From Cladopsammia gracilis (lineage: Eukaryota > Cnidaria > Anthozoa > Scleractinia > Dendrophylliidae), in NCBI GenBank assembly GCA_022457155.1, contig JAJGOT010000155.1:500001-564000 (forward strand): a stretch of DNA of 64,000 nucleotides, written 5' to 3'. This document shows, one piece after another, positions 54,114 to 64,000 of this stretch. The stretch's first letter is position 1. Every line of letters begins with the position of its first letter. The notes beneath the pieces were generated by a model. The model ran no database searches. It had not been told where the DNA came from and worked only from the letters and a program-made list of their open reading frames with translations. The position numbers and the translations under genes were made by a program.

Positions 54114-54408
54114 GTACGTTGAAAATTATACGAGCTTCCGTTTCTTGAGATATATCCAGACAGGTAGAGGGGGCTACTCCATGACTGGCATCACGAAGTG
54201 TCCTCGTCTATAAAAGTTCACCACACGAAATTCTGTCACATATGAAGTAATATGAAAACGACGTCTTTGTCGTCCATGTCCATCGACCAATGTCATAAAG
54301 CAAGATGCATGTGTTACAGTGACATCGTTGCTTAAAAGGACACACAGTCTCCCACTGTCCCGACTGATATATGGTGTTTTCATGATTTTGGGCAGGAGCT
54401 TGCCTTAA

Positions 54409-54747
54409 ACACGAAGTTCCGGTATAAAAGGCTTAGCTCCTCCCCCATTTCACACCTTGCAAATTAAGGCGTCAGTTCAATCACAAAACGTGGTTAACTT
54501 GCGCGTCCTTTAAATATAATTTGCTTCAAAAATCTTATTAAACCAAAATTTTACCTAACCAAATAAAGAAATAGAAGTTCATAATAAAGACTTCTGATAT
54601 AACTTTCATGATGTTTTTCCAAATTGTGTTAGCAATGGTCTTAGTAATGACGCATGTTATTTGTCAGTTGTTAATGCTTCAGTGGTTGATTGACGACTGG
54701 AGGTGAGAATGGCCAGGCCAGACTCCTTTTATACCGGAACTTCGTGT
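54409..54747. mobile_element. TTAA-flanked MITE, 339 bp
   Basis: ACACGAAGTTCCGGTATAAA at the left is mirrored by TTTATACCGGAACTTCGTGT at the right, each flanked outside by TTAA (54405-54408, 54748-54751). Non-coding, in the CUB3 intron. piggyBac-like or Kolobok-like mobilisation inferred from TTAA. Confidence 0.8.
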
Positions 54748-55078
54748 TTAAGCTTGTTTTATTGTCTTGAAATAGGAAATCAAAATCGACAAAAGTGATT
54801 AAAGCAAAGAAATATTAACTTCAGAGACAAAACAACGCCTAAAAAAGTCATAATTCTACAAGAATGGCAATTTTGATTTCTTGCATTCCTATACTCTGTC
54901 TTCAAACTACTGCTTCTGGTTTGATCTATAGAAGCTTTTTGTCCAATTACGTTGTATATTTGGTAGCATTTAACCGATATAACATGGAAATAGGGTAAGC
55001 TAAATTAAAAATTGGCATTTACAGTCTTTTTATGACGATATTGCTATAACCATGGTAATGTGTTTACCTTTGCTGCAG

Positions 55079-55278
55079 TGAATACACCAAAATATTTGAC
55101 GGTAATGGTACGATGGTCTTTTCCCGACAAGGATGTACTCCGTCCATCAGCAACAATTTTCTACAGATACGACTTGGAAGATTGCAAAGGATTACCATCC
55201 AAGTCTCTTTTGTAGATGGATGGAGATGGAGCTTTGTGGATATTAACTACGTCAGTCTGAACAAAAGTTTGGATGAAG
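55079..55278 (+). CDS. Modular gene exon 23: CUB3 second half
   Basis: Acceptor TTTGCTGCAG, donor GAAG|GTTAGG, phase 2 to 1. Encodes SEYTKIFDGNGTMVFSRQGC, LGRLQRITIQVSFVDGW and FVDINYVSLNKS, a complete CUB second half. Confidence 0.88.
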
Positions 55279-55658
55279 GTTAGGAATAAGATAAAATCTA
55301 ACTTTTGATCATCAAGAAAAATACCCTGTTCTACTACCATCCTTTTTCTGGTATATTCACTTTTAAATTGCAGGAGCCCGGCCATGACGACGTAAAGGTG
55401 TCCTTTATACTTTCTTACATAATGTTACGTATTATTATGACCGCTTTATATTAAATATAAAATAAGAGTTATTTCGGGGTTTAAACGAGTATTTCATTAA
55501 CAAAGCCGTTTTTAAACTCAGATTCTATGCTTCTAATTTTGCATGTTCAGTAATTATCGCAGCTTTTCGGTCTAAGTTATGCCGCAATGAGATTTCGTGT
55601 CACATTTATTATATATGTTTGCAACTTATCTTAAATATGTGCTTAAAACTTACTACAG

Positions 55659-55949
55659 CAACTCAACTGGATAGCTGGGACATGACAGTAGAGAATGTAA
55701 CCATCAATAGTCTTTTGGTACGTTGGAGGGACCTAGGCAATATGCTCAGTGAAGTTCGTCAGTACATCGTCCTAATCAGAAAGACGAAAAACGGTGCTTT
55801 TAAGGGGCAAATTGTGCCTTCAAATACAACATCCTGTCAGATGACAGCTCTTGCATCTTTTACACAATACAACGTTAGTGTGGTGGGCGTGAACGGAGAT
55901 GGTCGGCCATTTGAAAGTGCACATGTCCTGGTTATGACCGAGGAAGGAG
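55659..55949 (+). CDS. Modular gene exon 24: FN3-3
   Basis: Acceptor TACTACAG, donor GGAG|GTAATT, 291 nt, phase 1-1. Encodes LDSWDMTVENVTINSLLVRW, VRQYIVLIRKTKNG and FTQYNVSVVGVNGDGRPFES. Confidence 0.88.
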
Positions 55950-56648
55950 GTAATTCTTTTCAGGGTTAATTGCGTTTCTTGATTGAATTAATTCAGACTA
56001 TAAAATCTTTTAGTTTTATTTATTTCAATTCATGTTTTGAGTTATTGAGGGCCTGCTTTGCCTCCCAAATCCCCCCCCCCCCCCCCACACACACCCTCCG
56101 CTCCTCTTCACACTGGACCCTGCTGTTGTATGATATCACGTAAAAGTATGAATTTTAATATATCAAAATTGGTCTATTGGACATGTGAAGGATTTTAATT
56201 GCGAGTTTTTCTCCAACTAACGCTGCTTAACTCGTGATTCCAACTTCTTAGCATATTCCGAAATGGGAAAAGAACAAGTCAAAAAAAGATTAGCCTGTTC
56301 CAGGCGTTAAGTTTGTGGTTTTTCCTCACGCCGACCCTATAGCGCCGCCCGTCGCTTTTCGCTGCTCCCCACAATCTAAACGCCTGGAACAGGCTATAAA
56401 AAAGATTTTCCCCAGACTTTGCTTCAAATTCCGAAGTATTCATTTCTAAAATGCGACAACTGTAGATATGACTTGCATTGCACCCTATTACTGCTATTAC
56501 GCAATCGAAAGTGGTCCACCAATATGGCGGTGGATCTTTCGTGACGTCACGTAAAAATGATCTACGTGTATAAAATAAATTAATAAAATAAATTAAATGA
56601 AATAACCGCCGCGGCAGATATAGACTAATATGTTGCATCTCTCTGTAG

Positions 56649-56915
56649 TTCCCAGCAGAGCACCCAGTAATGTAAGTTATTCCGATGTGAGAAGAACACA
56701 AATCACAGTGACCTGGAGTCCGCTTCCTTGGAAGTACCACAACGGGCGGTTGTTGGGATACAGACTGCGCATGTTTTATATACAATCCAGTATAAATGTT
56801 ACCACTACACGTGTAACCTTGACGGGACTACTCCCGGGAACATCTTACTACTTTTTTTTGTCAGCATTTACATCGAAAGGAGAAGGACCATTTGCGTTCC
56901 TCTACTTCATAACAG
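56649..56915 (+). CDS. Modular gene exon 25: FN3-4
   Basis: Acceptor CTCTGTAG, donor ACAG|GTACTG, 267 nt, phase 1-1. Encodes PSRAPSNVSYSDVRRTQITV, TWSPLPWKYHNGRLLGYRLR and LPGTSYYFFLSAFTSKGEGP. This is a canonical FN3 of a different subtype (P-x-x-P start, G-Y-x-L/V) from the other FN3 modules, closer to those of receptor phosphatases and sidekick-like proteins. Confidence 0.9.
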
Positions 56916-57167
56916 GTACTGGTACTACTAATTAATCGTTTTCAAATGGTCTGTTTGAAAGAACTAGCAGAGTTGTGTATTAAAAGCAGCCTGGAAGCAG
57001 CTCTGACGCAAAAAAAGCAAAACCGTCACCGCATCACTAAATTTTATCACTATTTGACAAATGGACGAGTTAACAAGTAGTTCTAAGGAAGTTAAAGAGG
57101 CCATGTCAACTATTTTTAGTATCACTTTGAAAAGCAAATGGAAACCTAAAAATAATGGTCCAGCTTT

Positions 57168-57322
57168 GTTAGAGTGATTTTCGTAAGACCGTGAAACAGT
57201 ATCTAGCAATTAATCAAAATTTCCAAAATTAGTTAAAACTAAACAAAAAGAAAACAATGGAATGTCTACTAGTGCCTACTAACTTAGTAACTGGTTCACG
57301 GTCTTACGAAAGTAATTCTAAC
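57168..57322. mobile_element. Short MITE with GTAAGACCGTGAA inverted ends
   Basis: GTTAGAGTGATTTTCGTAAG at the left and CTTACGAAAGTAATTCTAAC at the right are inverted copies; the match includes ACCGTGAA-CAGT. In the intron after FN3-4. Confidence 0.7.
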
Positions 57323-57754
57323 AAATACTCTACTAGTGCACAGAAACTAATACTTGTCATCTTTGGCTGCGGATGACGAGGATGGAAATGGATTACAACT
57401 TTAAAAAACTGGCCATTCTTTCTTTTCAATTTCCTTCCAAGTGTGGTGGGAAAATTACAGAAAAACTGATTATGGTTTGTTCTTCCTTGAAGAAATCACT
57501 TGATATTATCTTCTTGGTGTTCTAAGAGCAATTTATATTTGAGCAAAGGTACTTTATCAACTATTTGGTGTATTTTGACCAAAACACAGCAAAATCTGCG
57601 TGACAATGCCCCTTTAAAATTGCACGTAAATAATTTTAAAACCAAACATGATTAACAATGTCTTTAAATTAACCAAGCTATACACATAATTATATTCTTC
57701 ATGAAAGTGCTATTCTGGTTTATAACAAGCTTTCGAAATTTCTACTCTCTCCAG

Positions 57755-57901
57755 TTCCTTCTTCTTCGTGTAACTTTGACAAGGGATTGTGCTACGGTTG
57801 GCGACAGCCTTATTACTCAGATGTATTTGACTGGACATCCCATTCAGGTCCAACACCATCTAACCATACAGGCCCTTCATCGGATCACACTAAAGACTCA
57901 A
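57755..57901 (+). CDS. Modular gene exon 26: MAM4, part 1
   Basis: Acceptor TCTCTCCAG, donor CTCAA|GTAATT, 147 nt, phase 1-1. Encodes [20 protein letters not shown] then [20 protein letters not shown]. In this unit MAM4 follows FN3-4 directly; no trypsin module lies between. Confidence 0.87.
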
Positions 57902-58617
57902 GTAATTCACCTAAGTATATTTTTAAAGTTTAACCCTTTCCCTCCCAGAGTCAATAATGGAGACATGTAGGGTAGTTCTAGCTGGAGTCTGTCAACAAAA
58001 TCCTATGATGTACCCATTCAAATAAAACCTCTTCAGCTGTACATTTGCATGGTACCATTTGTTTTTGCAATATTTTACAAAACTAAATTTGGGATTTTTC
58101 TTGAATTTTAATTTTTGGCACTCTTGGGAGTGAAAGGGTTAAGAGTCTACACCACTGGCTAATTTAAATAACTGATTATTTTTTAAGGAGGAAAAATGAA
58201 AAACTGCTTTTATATGCTCTTTTAATTTGGGTAGCAGTATTTTTCCTGTTTTTTTTTTTTTTTTTTCTTATTTGCAGAAAATAGGCCATGTTGCTTGTTA
58301 TGTCACATACGAAAAACCGTTACCACTTGATAAGGAGAATAAAACCTTTATGTCAGCCAAAATTTGTCATTTTATTTATATTCCTTTAGCCAAAGATATT
58401 GCAAATAAACCCTTAAAAAGCCATATTGATCCTGACCTAACAAAGGTCGTCTCATGTATGATTTAGGATTTTAAATTACCATTCATTTTGGCAAATGTAT
58501 CACCAGTGAACCATTTTTGTCCAGAAAGCCCTTGATACAGGCGTGAATAAGTTTGTTTTTCCTCCTCTCAAGTGTGATTTAGTATTTAATTGTATTCTAC
58601 TCTTTTATATTTACCAG

Positions 58618-58862
58618 GAGCCTACTACATGTACATCGAGACATCGGAACCCCGACGCCATGGAGACAACGCAAAACTGGAGTTTTTAGTTCCAAGTTTT
58701 GATGTTGGGATGGTATCCTATTTGAAGTTTTATTATCACATGTACGGAGACACGATAAACACTCTGAGCGTCTACAATGGAAATTCCACAGTGTTAAATA
58801 AATCAGGAAACCAGGGAAATGAATGGATAAAGGCGAATATTACCTTGACTCTACAAAATAAA
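58618..58862 (+). CDS. Modular gene exon 27: MAM4, part 2
   Basis: Acceptor TTTACCAG, donor AAA|GTGAGT, phase 1 to 0. Encodes AYYMYIETSEPRRHGDNAKL, YLKFYYHMYGDTINTLSVYN and KSGNQGNEWIKAN. The conserved Cys just before L-x-F-Y-Y-H-M-Y-G is Tyr here, so one MAM disulfide may be missing. Confidence 0.88.
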
Positions 58863-59120
58863 GTGAGTTGTAATGTTAGCACATAGAACAATAGATTTTG
58901 CTCATTTGCATTAGATTCGGAACATGTGAAGTTCGACGTTTGAACCGGGCCTAATATGTTATATGTTTTTTCTCCAAAAACATGAAACGTCCAGTCCCAG
59001 CTTAGCCTCAGCTCAAAAGTTCAAAAGCTAGACGTCCTCCCATAAAAGAGTATAATTAGTCACGATGTTGACCGCGACCTTGTTATACTTATTTTCTTTC
59101 TCTTTAACTCCAAACTTTAG

Positions 59121-59205
59121 GTTACATTCGAAGGGATTGCAGGATCATCATACACTGGAGATATTGCTATTGATGACGTATGTATTACTGATGGGATCTG
59201 CAGAG
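59121..59205 (+). CDS. Modular gene exon 28: MAM4, part 3
   Basis: Acceptor AAACTTTAG, donor AGAG|GTACAT, 85 nt. Encodes [20 protein letters not shown] and CITDGICRG; the added Cys after DDV (VCITDGIC) is unusual and might compensate for the Cys lost in part 2. Confidence 0.88.
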
Positions 59206-59364
59206 GTACATTTACGTGTATTGCCTTAACGGCACGGATAAGTATTTGTCTACCTAAAATATATTCTGATGGGACAATAATTGTGATTTTCGCGTATACG
59301 GGCATGCTCTTCTTATTTTAATAATCGAGCCCTGATGCAATTTATACACTAATTTATAAAGCCA

Positions 59365-60300
59365 ACTATCCAATGAATGATGTGATCAGGTCGCCTAAAA
59401 GTACAAAGAATATGGAGTTGGAATGGAGTTGGAAGTTGCTATTGGCTACTTATAATTATGTTCGGGCGGTTTTCATTTGAATGTCGTCACACCAATCGCC
59501 AATAGCAACAGTGACAGATATTCTAATGACCCAATCGGAAAAATACGAGGCTAATAAATGTAGCCGGCGCCAAGCGCAGGACAATACGTGCTACCAAGTC
59601 ACAATTGTTTTCTGTTTCTCTTCTGATTTTTTTTTATTTATTTATTTATCCAGGGGCATCCAATTTAGCAGAGCTAGTTTAAATGGAGCCCTGACAAAAC
59701 AAAAAAACATTAAAACATTAAAACATTAAAACATTAAAACATTAAAACTAGAAAATTAGTTAAGTTACAGAGGCAACATGTATCGCAGGTGTTGCTGTTT
59801 AAAATGGTGCTTTAGCTTGATTTTAAATTCGCTAAGCGTCTCTACTTGTCTAATGATTCTCGGTAGGGTGTTGTAGGTCCGAGCACCGTTTATTCTGAAG
59901 CTACCTTGGTATTTAGTAGTTTTTGCGAAGGGAGGGCGCAGCAAAACACGGCTTCTGATGTTATAGCCATGTAAAAAGTGCGCATGCCTATACTCTGAAA
60001 GTAAGTACGAAGGCGCTATTGCGTGAAGACACTTATGGACTAAGACGCATTTGAGAAAATTTCTACGTGCTTGTAAGTTGGGCCAGCCAAGTGCTAATTT
60101 TAACTCCTCAGCCCGGATAGATCGACCTTCAATAATACATGCCGCGTGTCTATTTATCTTATCTAGGTTGGTTGAGAAAATAGCGTGAGATTTTTTAAAG
60201 AATCCCAAAGCGTAGCAATGCAAAACCAAAGTCATCGCGAAATTGCTGGCGACAAAAACCGCTCTATTCGTGGGAAATTCTAATTATCTTTAAAATTAAC
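59365..60300 (-). mobile_element. CCAATCA-rich MITE split by a LINE fragment
   Basis: 59480-59615 (CCAATCGG, TGTAGCCGGCGCCAAGCGCA, CCAAGTCACAATTG) and 60165-60260 (GCGTGAGATTTTTTAAAGAA, AAAGCGTAGCAATGC) are the two halves of the same MITE family as at 28805-29050. The LINE piece 59629-60162 lies between them. Confidence 0.65.
59629..60162 (-). mobile_element. LINE fragment, RT C-terminal end with repeat tail
   Basis: Minus strand: NLDKINRHAACIIEGRSIRA, LKLALGWPNLQARRNFLKCV, LVHKCLHAIAPSYLL, then YQGSFRINGARTYNTLPRII. The L-G-W-x-x-L-x-x-R-R, A-P-x-Y-L and N-x-L-P signatures are typical of the C-terminal tail of non-LTR reverse transcriptases. A 3' tail of five to six ACATTAAAA-type units lies at about 59704-59750 on the plus strand. 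5' truncated, as usual for LINE copies. The first 20 or so residues of the surrounding ORF come from the host MITE. Confidence 0.7.
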
Positions 60301-60584
60301 GTTTAGCTCAGAAGCGATCTTTACTTCTTTATAGCTGTTTGCGTAATCACGGGGTGACTTGGTATTAATGAGAGTGATAACAAAGAGGGATTAGTCTTCT
60401 TCAGCCATGTGCTTTTTGTGTGTAATAACAGACTTGAGAACTTTATGCCAGAAGGCAAAAAAACTACAGAATTAGCAAAGTACTAGTGCTGGAGAGATAA
60501 ACAATGGTTTCATATTATATTAGTCAAAGCGTTCTAAAACCTTTCGTGCTACAGTACAGCCCAAAAATCTGAAAAATAATGCAC

Positions 60585-60752
60585 GCGCAAGAACTTCTTT
60601 TTGCGTCCGCAAAACCGCAACTTCTTGCGGCTACTTGCGGGACACTTGCGCTAGAGTCCTCCAAGCCGCAAGAACTTCTTTGCGGTTTGAAGCTTAAAAC
60701 CGCAAGAACTTCTTTGCGTTAAGATATCTGGACCGCAAGAACTTCTTTGCAG
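60585..60752. repeat. Cluster of CGCAAGAACTTCTTTGCG dyads
   Basis: Four near-identical copies at about 60586, 60666, 60701 and 60733, each a near-palindrome with an AAGAACTTCTT centre, plus partial ACTTGCGG copies between. Located in the intron before CUB4, about 90 bases from its acceptor. Confidence 0.85.
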
Positions 60753-60834
60753 TAGCAACATTAACAAGACACAATACGCCGCTTTTAAATTCTGAATTTT
60801 CGCTTTCGCTAACCCATTTTTTTACAATCCTTAG

Positions 60835-60988
60835 CTTGTTCAGAAATTCTGAGGCAACCTTTTGGAAGACTGGACATCCAATTTAGTGATAAATTCGACC
60901 CATATTGTAACTATGTTCTTCAAAGCACTGGGGTAAATGAATCGGTTGTTATCGTCTCAATCCATAGGATATATCTTCGGCAATGCAG
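60835..60988 (+). CDS. Modular gene exon 29: CUB4 first half
   Basis: Acceptor ATCCTTAG, donor GCAG|GTAATG, 154 nt like CUB3, phase 1 to 2. Encodes CSEILRQPFGRLDIQFS, FDPYCNYVLQSTGVNESVVI and RIYLRQCR. Confidence 0.87.
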
Positions 60989-61448
60989 GTAATGATAGAG
61001 CTATTCAGCTGTGTTTGCCTGTTTAATATAAGTAAAATATTAAACAATAAATCTCATTGTCACTTCCTATAGATTTATACTCAACGTCCGTTTGTATTGT
61101 TTGGAGTTGATAAAAAGCGTGCTTTGATTGACTAATGCCGCGTTGTGGCAGCCACATACTGCAGTCGAATTTGGCCTCACAAGTAATGCATCCATGCAAC
61201 TGGTAATAAGCCCAACGGTGATTTGCGATCATAGCAACTACACCACATAGTTTGTCAGTTTGACTGCATTCAGATGTACTCGATAAAAAAATCAGCATTA
61301 GTTGTTACAGACTGTATAATTATATCATAACAGTACCTCACGCACCGAGTTAAGCCTAGCAAAGCAGCAGTTGTTTGAATCACCACGCAACGCTTGGGGA
61401 CTTATTCGGTATATTCTACTGACAAGACTATTTTCTTTGATGCTTCAG

Positions 61449-61642
61449 CGAATACGTTAAAGTGTTTGACGAAAATGGGACAGAAGTTTTCTCTCAATAC
61501 GGATGCAGTTCGCCATTAAGGAACACATTTTTAGTGCAACAATTTGGAGAATGGGAAAACCTCACGATCCAGGTCTCTCTTCTACACAAATGGAGCTTTG
61601 TGCAAATTGACTACGGGATTTTAAATAAAAGTCTGGACTCAG
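61449..61642 (+). CDS. Modular gene exon 30: CUB4 second half
   Basis: Acceptor ATGCTTCAG, donor TCAG|GTTAGG, phase 2 to 1. Encodes SEYVKVFDENGTEVFSQYGC, NLTIQVSLLHKW and VQIDYGILNKSLD. Confidence 0.87.
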
Positions 61643-62840
61643 GTTAGGACTAAGATGAGATTTGATTTTGTTATGTGAACGCAATATTAATATCCGGTTT
61701 TAAAATGCAAACCAAATCTTGTTTTAGGATGAAGGATGTAGTGCAAAGTCAGCCAACGATGAAAAACAAACAATTGTTATAATGAAAATAGAACAGAGAA
61801 AAGAAAACATGACGTGTGCATGGGGACCATGTTGGTGTTCAGAACAATGAAATTTCCATCCTTTGGGAATAAAACTGTATTTTCATGCAAAAATTTTATA
61901 TTTTCTTGGCTGCCTTGCATAGGCCCTACGTGACCATAAAAAAATGCCATATGTCGTACCGACGAAGCAAAAGATTTGAAAACAGCTTTCTATACTAAGC
62001 TTATGTCTACACTATGGGATTACGTCTTCTTTTAACCAAATTAGACTGGATAGAGAATACAAGGGTTCGCTCTGTACTCATTATCAATTTTTAGAGTATT
62101 TAGCCAAAACACCTAACAAACATTTAGATGTTTTAGAAATATATCAAGGGTCACTTTGAAGTGACAAAACTTTATATTTTCTGTTTATAGAAAAGTTATA
62201 CTTGTAAATTAATAAGTAAACCTTGGTGCTTTTCTAAAAATACAAGATAGTTTGACTGAATATCCAAAATGGTGTGGCTTTTCGAATATCATGATTAAAT
62301 AACCAGATCATGGACGTCATCATATGACGTCATTGGCCTTAAAGCGCAGGTTTTTCGGACAAACTGTGCACTACCTGAGTTTCAAGAACATTTATACTAT
62401 TTGAATTACATGGGTAGTAAGGCAGAAAGCACAACCAACTTTCAGTCGGTCCTGAAAGACCAAAACTGCCCTCAGAACAGGGATACCCTTTTCAAAGTGG
62501 ACATTTTTGGTCTTTGAGGACCAGGCTGACCAAGAAGAGGAAGTTCAACATGACGTAGGAATTTTCGAACAGCTGTCACCGACATCTTGAATTCGCTATC
62601 TCGATTTTGTCTTCAAATTGTTAGAGGACGGACAAATTACACAACTGTGGCTGTAATTATTAAAATGTTTTCAATGTTGATACCTTTTAAAACTTGAACT
62701 TTTAAACAGAAAACCCGTACGACGTTTTTGTGTTTTTTTTTAAATAGTTTGATACCTGTAGCAGATGGGCTGTGAAGTTTACAAGACTTAGGAGCATCTG
62801 GCGTTCATTTATGATTAACATATCGGGTTTTTTTTTTCAG
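61643..62840 (+). other. Intron without recognised features
   Basis: About 1.2 kb between CUB4 and FN3-5, AT-rich. ATGGACGTCATCATATGACG near 62310 contains CRE-like TGACGTCA-type half sites but nothing firmer. Confidence 0.5.
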
Positions 62841-63146
62841 TCCCACTGCTGCAAAACTGGAACATCACCATTTCCAATGTGACCTCGTCTAGTATAAGCT
62901 TAGGCTGGACTCGTTTTGTACCAGATTATCCAAACGTTGTCTACTTATATGCTGTTGTATGTACACCGATCCTTTATCCAAGTGATCCAGTAATAGTAAC
63001 AACCATAAAAACAAGTTTAGACGTGCTACAACTCAGAATACTCACTAAATACAGAGTGCAGGTTATGGCTTTGGTGGTGCACATGGGAAGTGGGGATTGG
63101 AATATAATAGGGAGTGAGAATGTCATTGTGGACACTGCACATGCAG
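62841..63146 (+). CDS. Modular gene exon 31: FN3-5
   Basis: Acceptor TTTTTTTTCAG, donor GCAG|GTAACC, 306 nt, phase 1-1. Encodes LLQNWNITISNVTSSSISLG, NVVYLYAVVCTPILY and LTKYRVQVMALVVHMGSGDW. The gene must continue to the right since no stop or termination exon follows before 64000. Confidence 0.85.
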
Positions 63147-63176
63147 GTAACCACGTGCATGAAACTGTTTGACGAT

Positions 63177-63360
63177 TACAGTCGAACCTCCTTAATACGG
63201 AGACCAAAGAGACCCGAGTGTCCGCATTATAGTCATAGAGGTGGTCATATTAAAGAGGTAGGGATTGTATGAATTTTCGTATCTTCGGGACCAATTGAAC
63301 CGTCCATGATAGAGAGGTGTCCGTATTATGGAGGTATCCGTAAGGTGAGGTTCGACTGTA
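63177..63360. mobile_element. MITE with TACAGTCGAACCT ends
   Basis: TACAGTCGAACCTCCTTAAT at the left is mirrored by GGTGAGGTTCGACTGTA at the right, 184 bp, TA at both ends; internal GGAGACC and GTCCGCATTAT repeats. Tc1/mariner-like mobilisation inferred. Confidence 0.8.
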
Positions 63361-64000
63361 CTATGTCTCCAAATATGTCTCCAATGTTAAAACTTCCATA
63401 TTGAATCCGACTTGCAAATATATGTTTTGTGATACCAAAGTAATCAATGAATAAAATGATCAAGAATATACAATCCCATATAATCGCCAAGCGTTTTACT
63501 AGTGCCATTTGCGACTATTTTTTGTCATTTTTTTTTATCGTATGGAAAGCAGAATTTTGTATGAAATATTTCCTTATTAGTAAGGAAAATGTGAAGTTTA
63601 AAATTACCATCTACAATCAATTTCTACAATATTTGAAACACATTTTCTATGCGGTCAAGAGAAATCTCTAAATAACAATGTTGATCCCCGCTCAAAAGTG
63701 GTGTCCGTTAAGCAGCAATGGTTTGAGGAGGGGGGAATGGGGAATTAGTAGTAACGCTGTAACCTAAGTGCTTTACAAATGCTGAAAACATATGAAAGAT
63801 GCGGCATTTATCGCAAAGTGTCCCAAAGATTGCTTTTATAAAAGTAAAAGACACGAACAGCTCAACTCAAAATCGCAAACCGAGAATGAACGAATTGAAG
63901 GGCAGCCAAAATGACGCACAGAAAATCAGAGAACAATTGGCAGCACAACTGAACCCATGAATCACTGAACAACAAGGTGACAGATAACCAAACAAGATAA
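63361..64000 (+). other. Intron or flank; no exon recognised
   Basis: AT-rich sequence without a convincing exon of the modular gene and without other features; ORFs at 63326-63508 and 63447-63671 look random. Confidence 0.45.

Noticed and set aside
56072..56092. C-homopolymer in the intron after FN3-3
   Set aside because: Simple homopolymer followed by CA repeats; no further structure.
56279..56785. 168-residue minus-strand ORF overlapping FN3-4
   Set aside because: Opposite strand of a clear FN3 exon, no domain.

Overview
The window reads as a nuclear contig from a cnidarian, most likely a reef-building coral or a close anthozoan relative. It is AT-rich, has many short GT-AG introns, and is saturated with fossil transposons. 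It carries a large secreted modular gene of the CUB/FN3/trypsin/MAM type known from coral skeletal matrix. There is no sign of a prokaryotic or organellar origin. No function was tested here: all calls come from reading translations, splice sites and repeats by eye.

Layout. 1-4760: the right part of a decayed Maverick/Polinton (adintovirus-like) element on the + strand. It holds a penton-like protein, a basic protein, a broken major capsid gene, a membrane-active pVI-like protein, an intact-looking adenain-like protease, a tiny zinc-ribbon protein, a phospholipase-A2-like domain and a broken integrase. 5136-5845 (-): remnant of a Crypton-type tyrosine recombinase. 6261-8572: a Penelope-like retroelement (RT plus GIY-YIG) flanked by inverted copies of its own 3' end, each with a hammerhead ribozyme.

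8600-30440: repeats with scattered host fragments. The main ones are four exons of a TRAF-like gene (-; RING at 24651-24820, TRAF zinc fingers at 14133-14974), a chromodomain pseudogene, a chromo-barrel-like ORF, and a coiled-coil multicopy gene (-, 18399-21154) that was split by a piggyBac-like element and by a long hairpin element. Several MITEs and a 1.5 kb element with reiterated 15-bp subterminal motifs (22073-23546) are also here.

30444-63146 and beyond the right edge: one large + strand gene, 31 exons traced. Order: hydrophobic leader, Pro/Ser/Thr micro-exon linkers, CUB1, FN3-1, trypsin-1, MAM1, MAM2, CUB2, FN3-2, trypsin-2, MAM3, CUB3, FN3-3, FN3-4, MAM4, CUB4, FN3-5. Every module is bounded by phase-1 introns, and the internal phases repeat exactly (CUB 1-2-1, trypsin 1-2-1, MAM 1-1-0-1). 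This is a textbook exon-shuffling and tandem-duplication design. Trypsin-1 has a trypsin-type S1 pocket. Trypsin-2 keeps its catalytic triad but has an elastase-like pocket. CUB1 and CUB2 have frameshifts, and the exons ending FN3-1 and CUB2 have lost the GT of their donors, so the N-terminal half seems to be losing modules while the rest stays clean.

The introns of this gene host further mobile DNA: a 4.5 kb TTAA-flanked element with about 0.8 kb inverted repeats (40676-45205), a SINE, MITEs nested in MITEs, a LINE fragment, foldback hairpins, and relics of further Penelope hammerhead tails.
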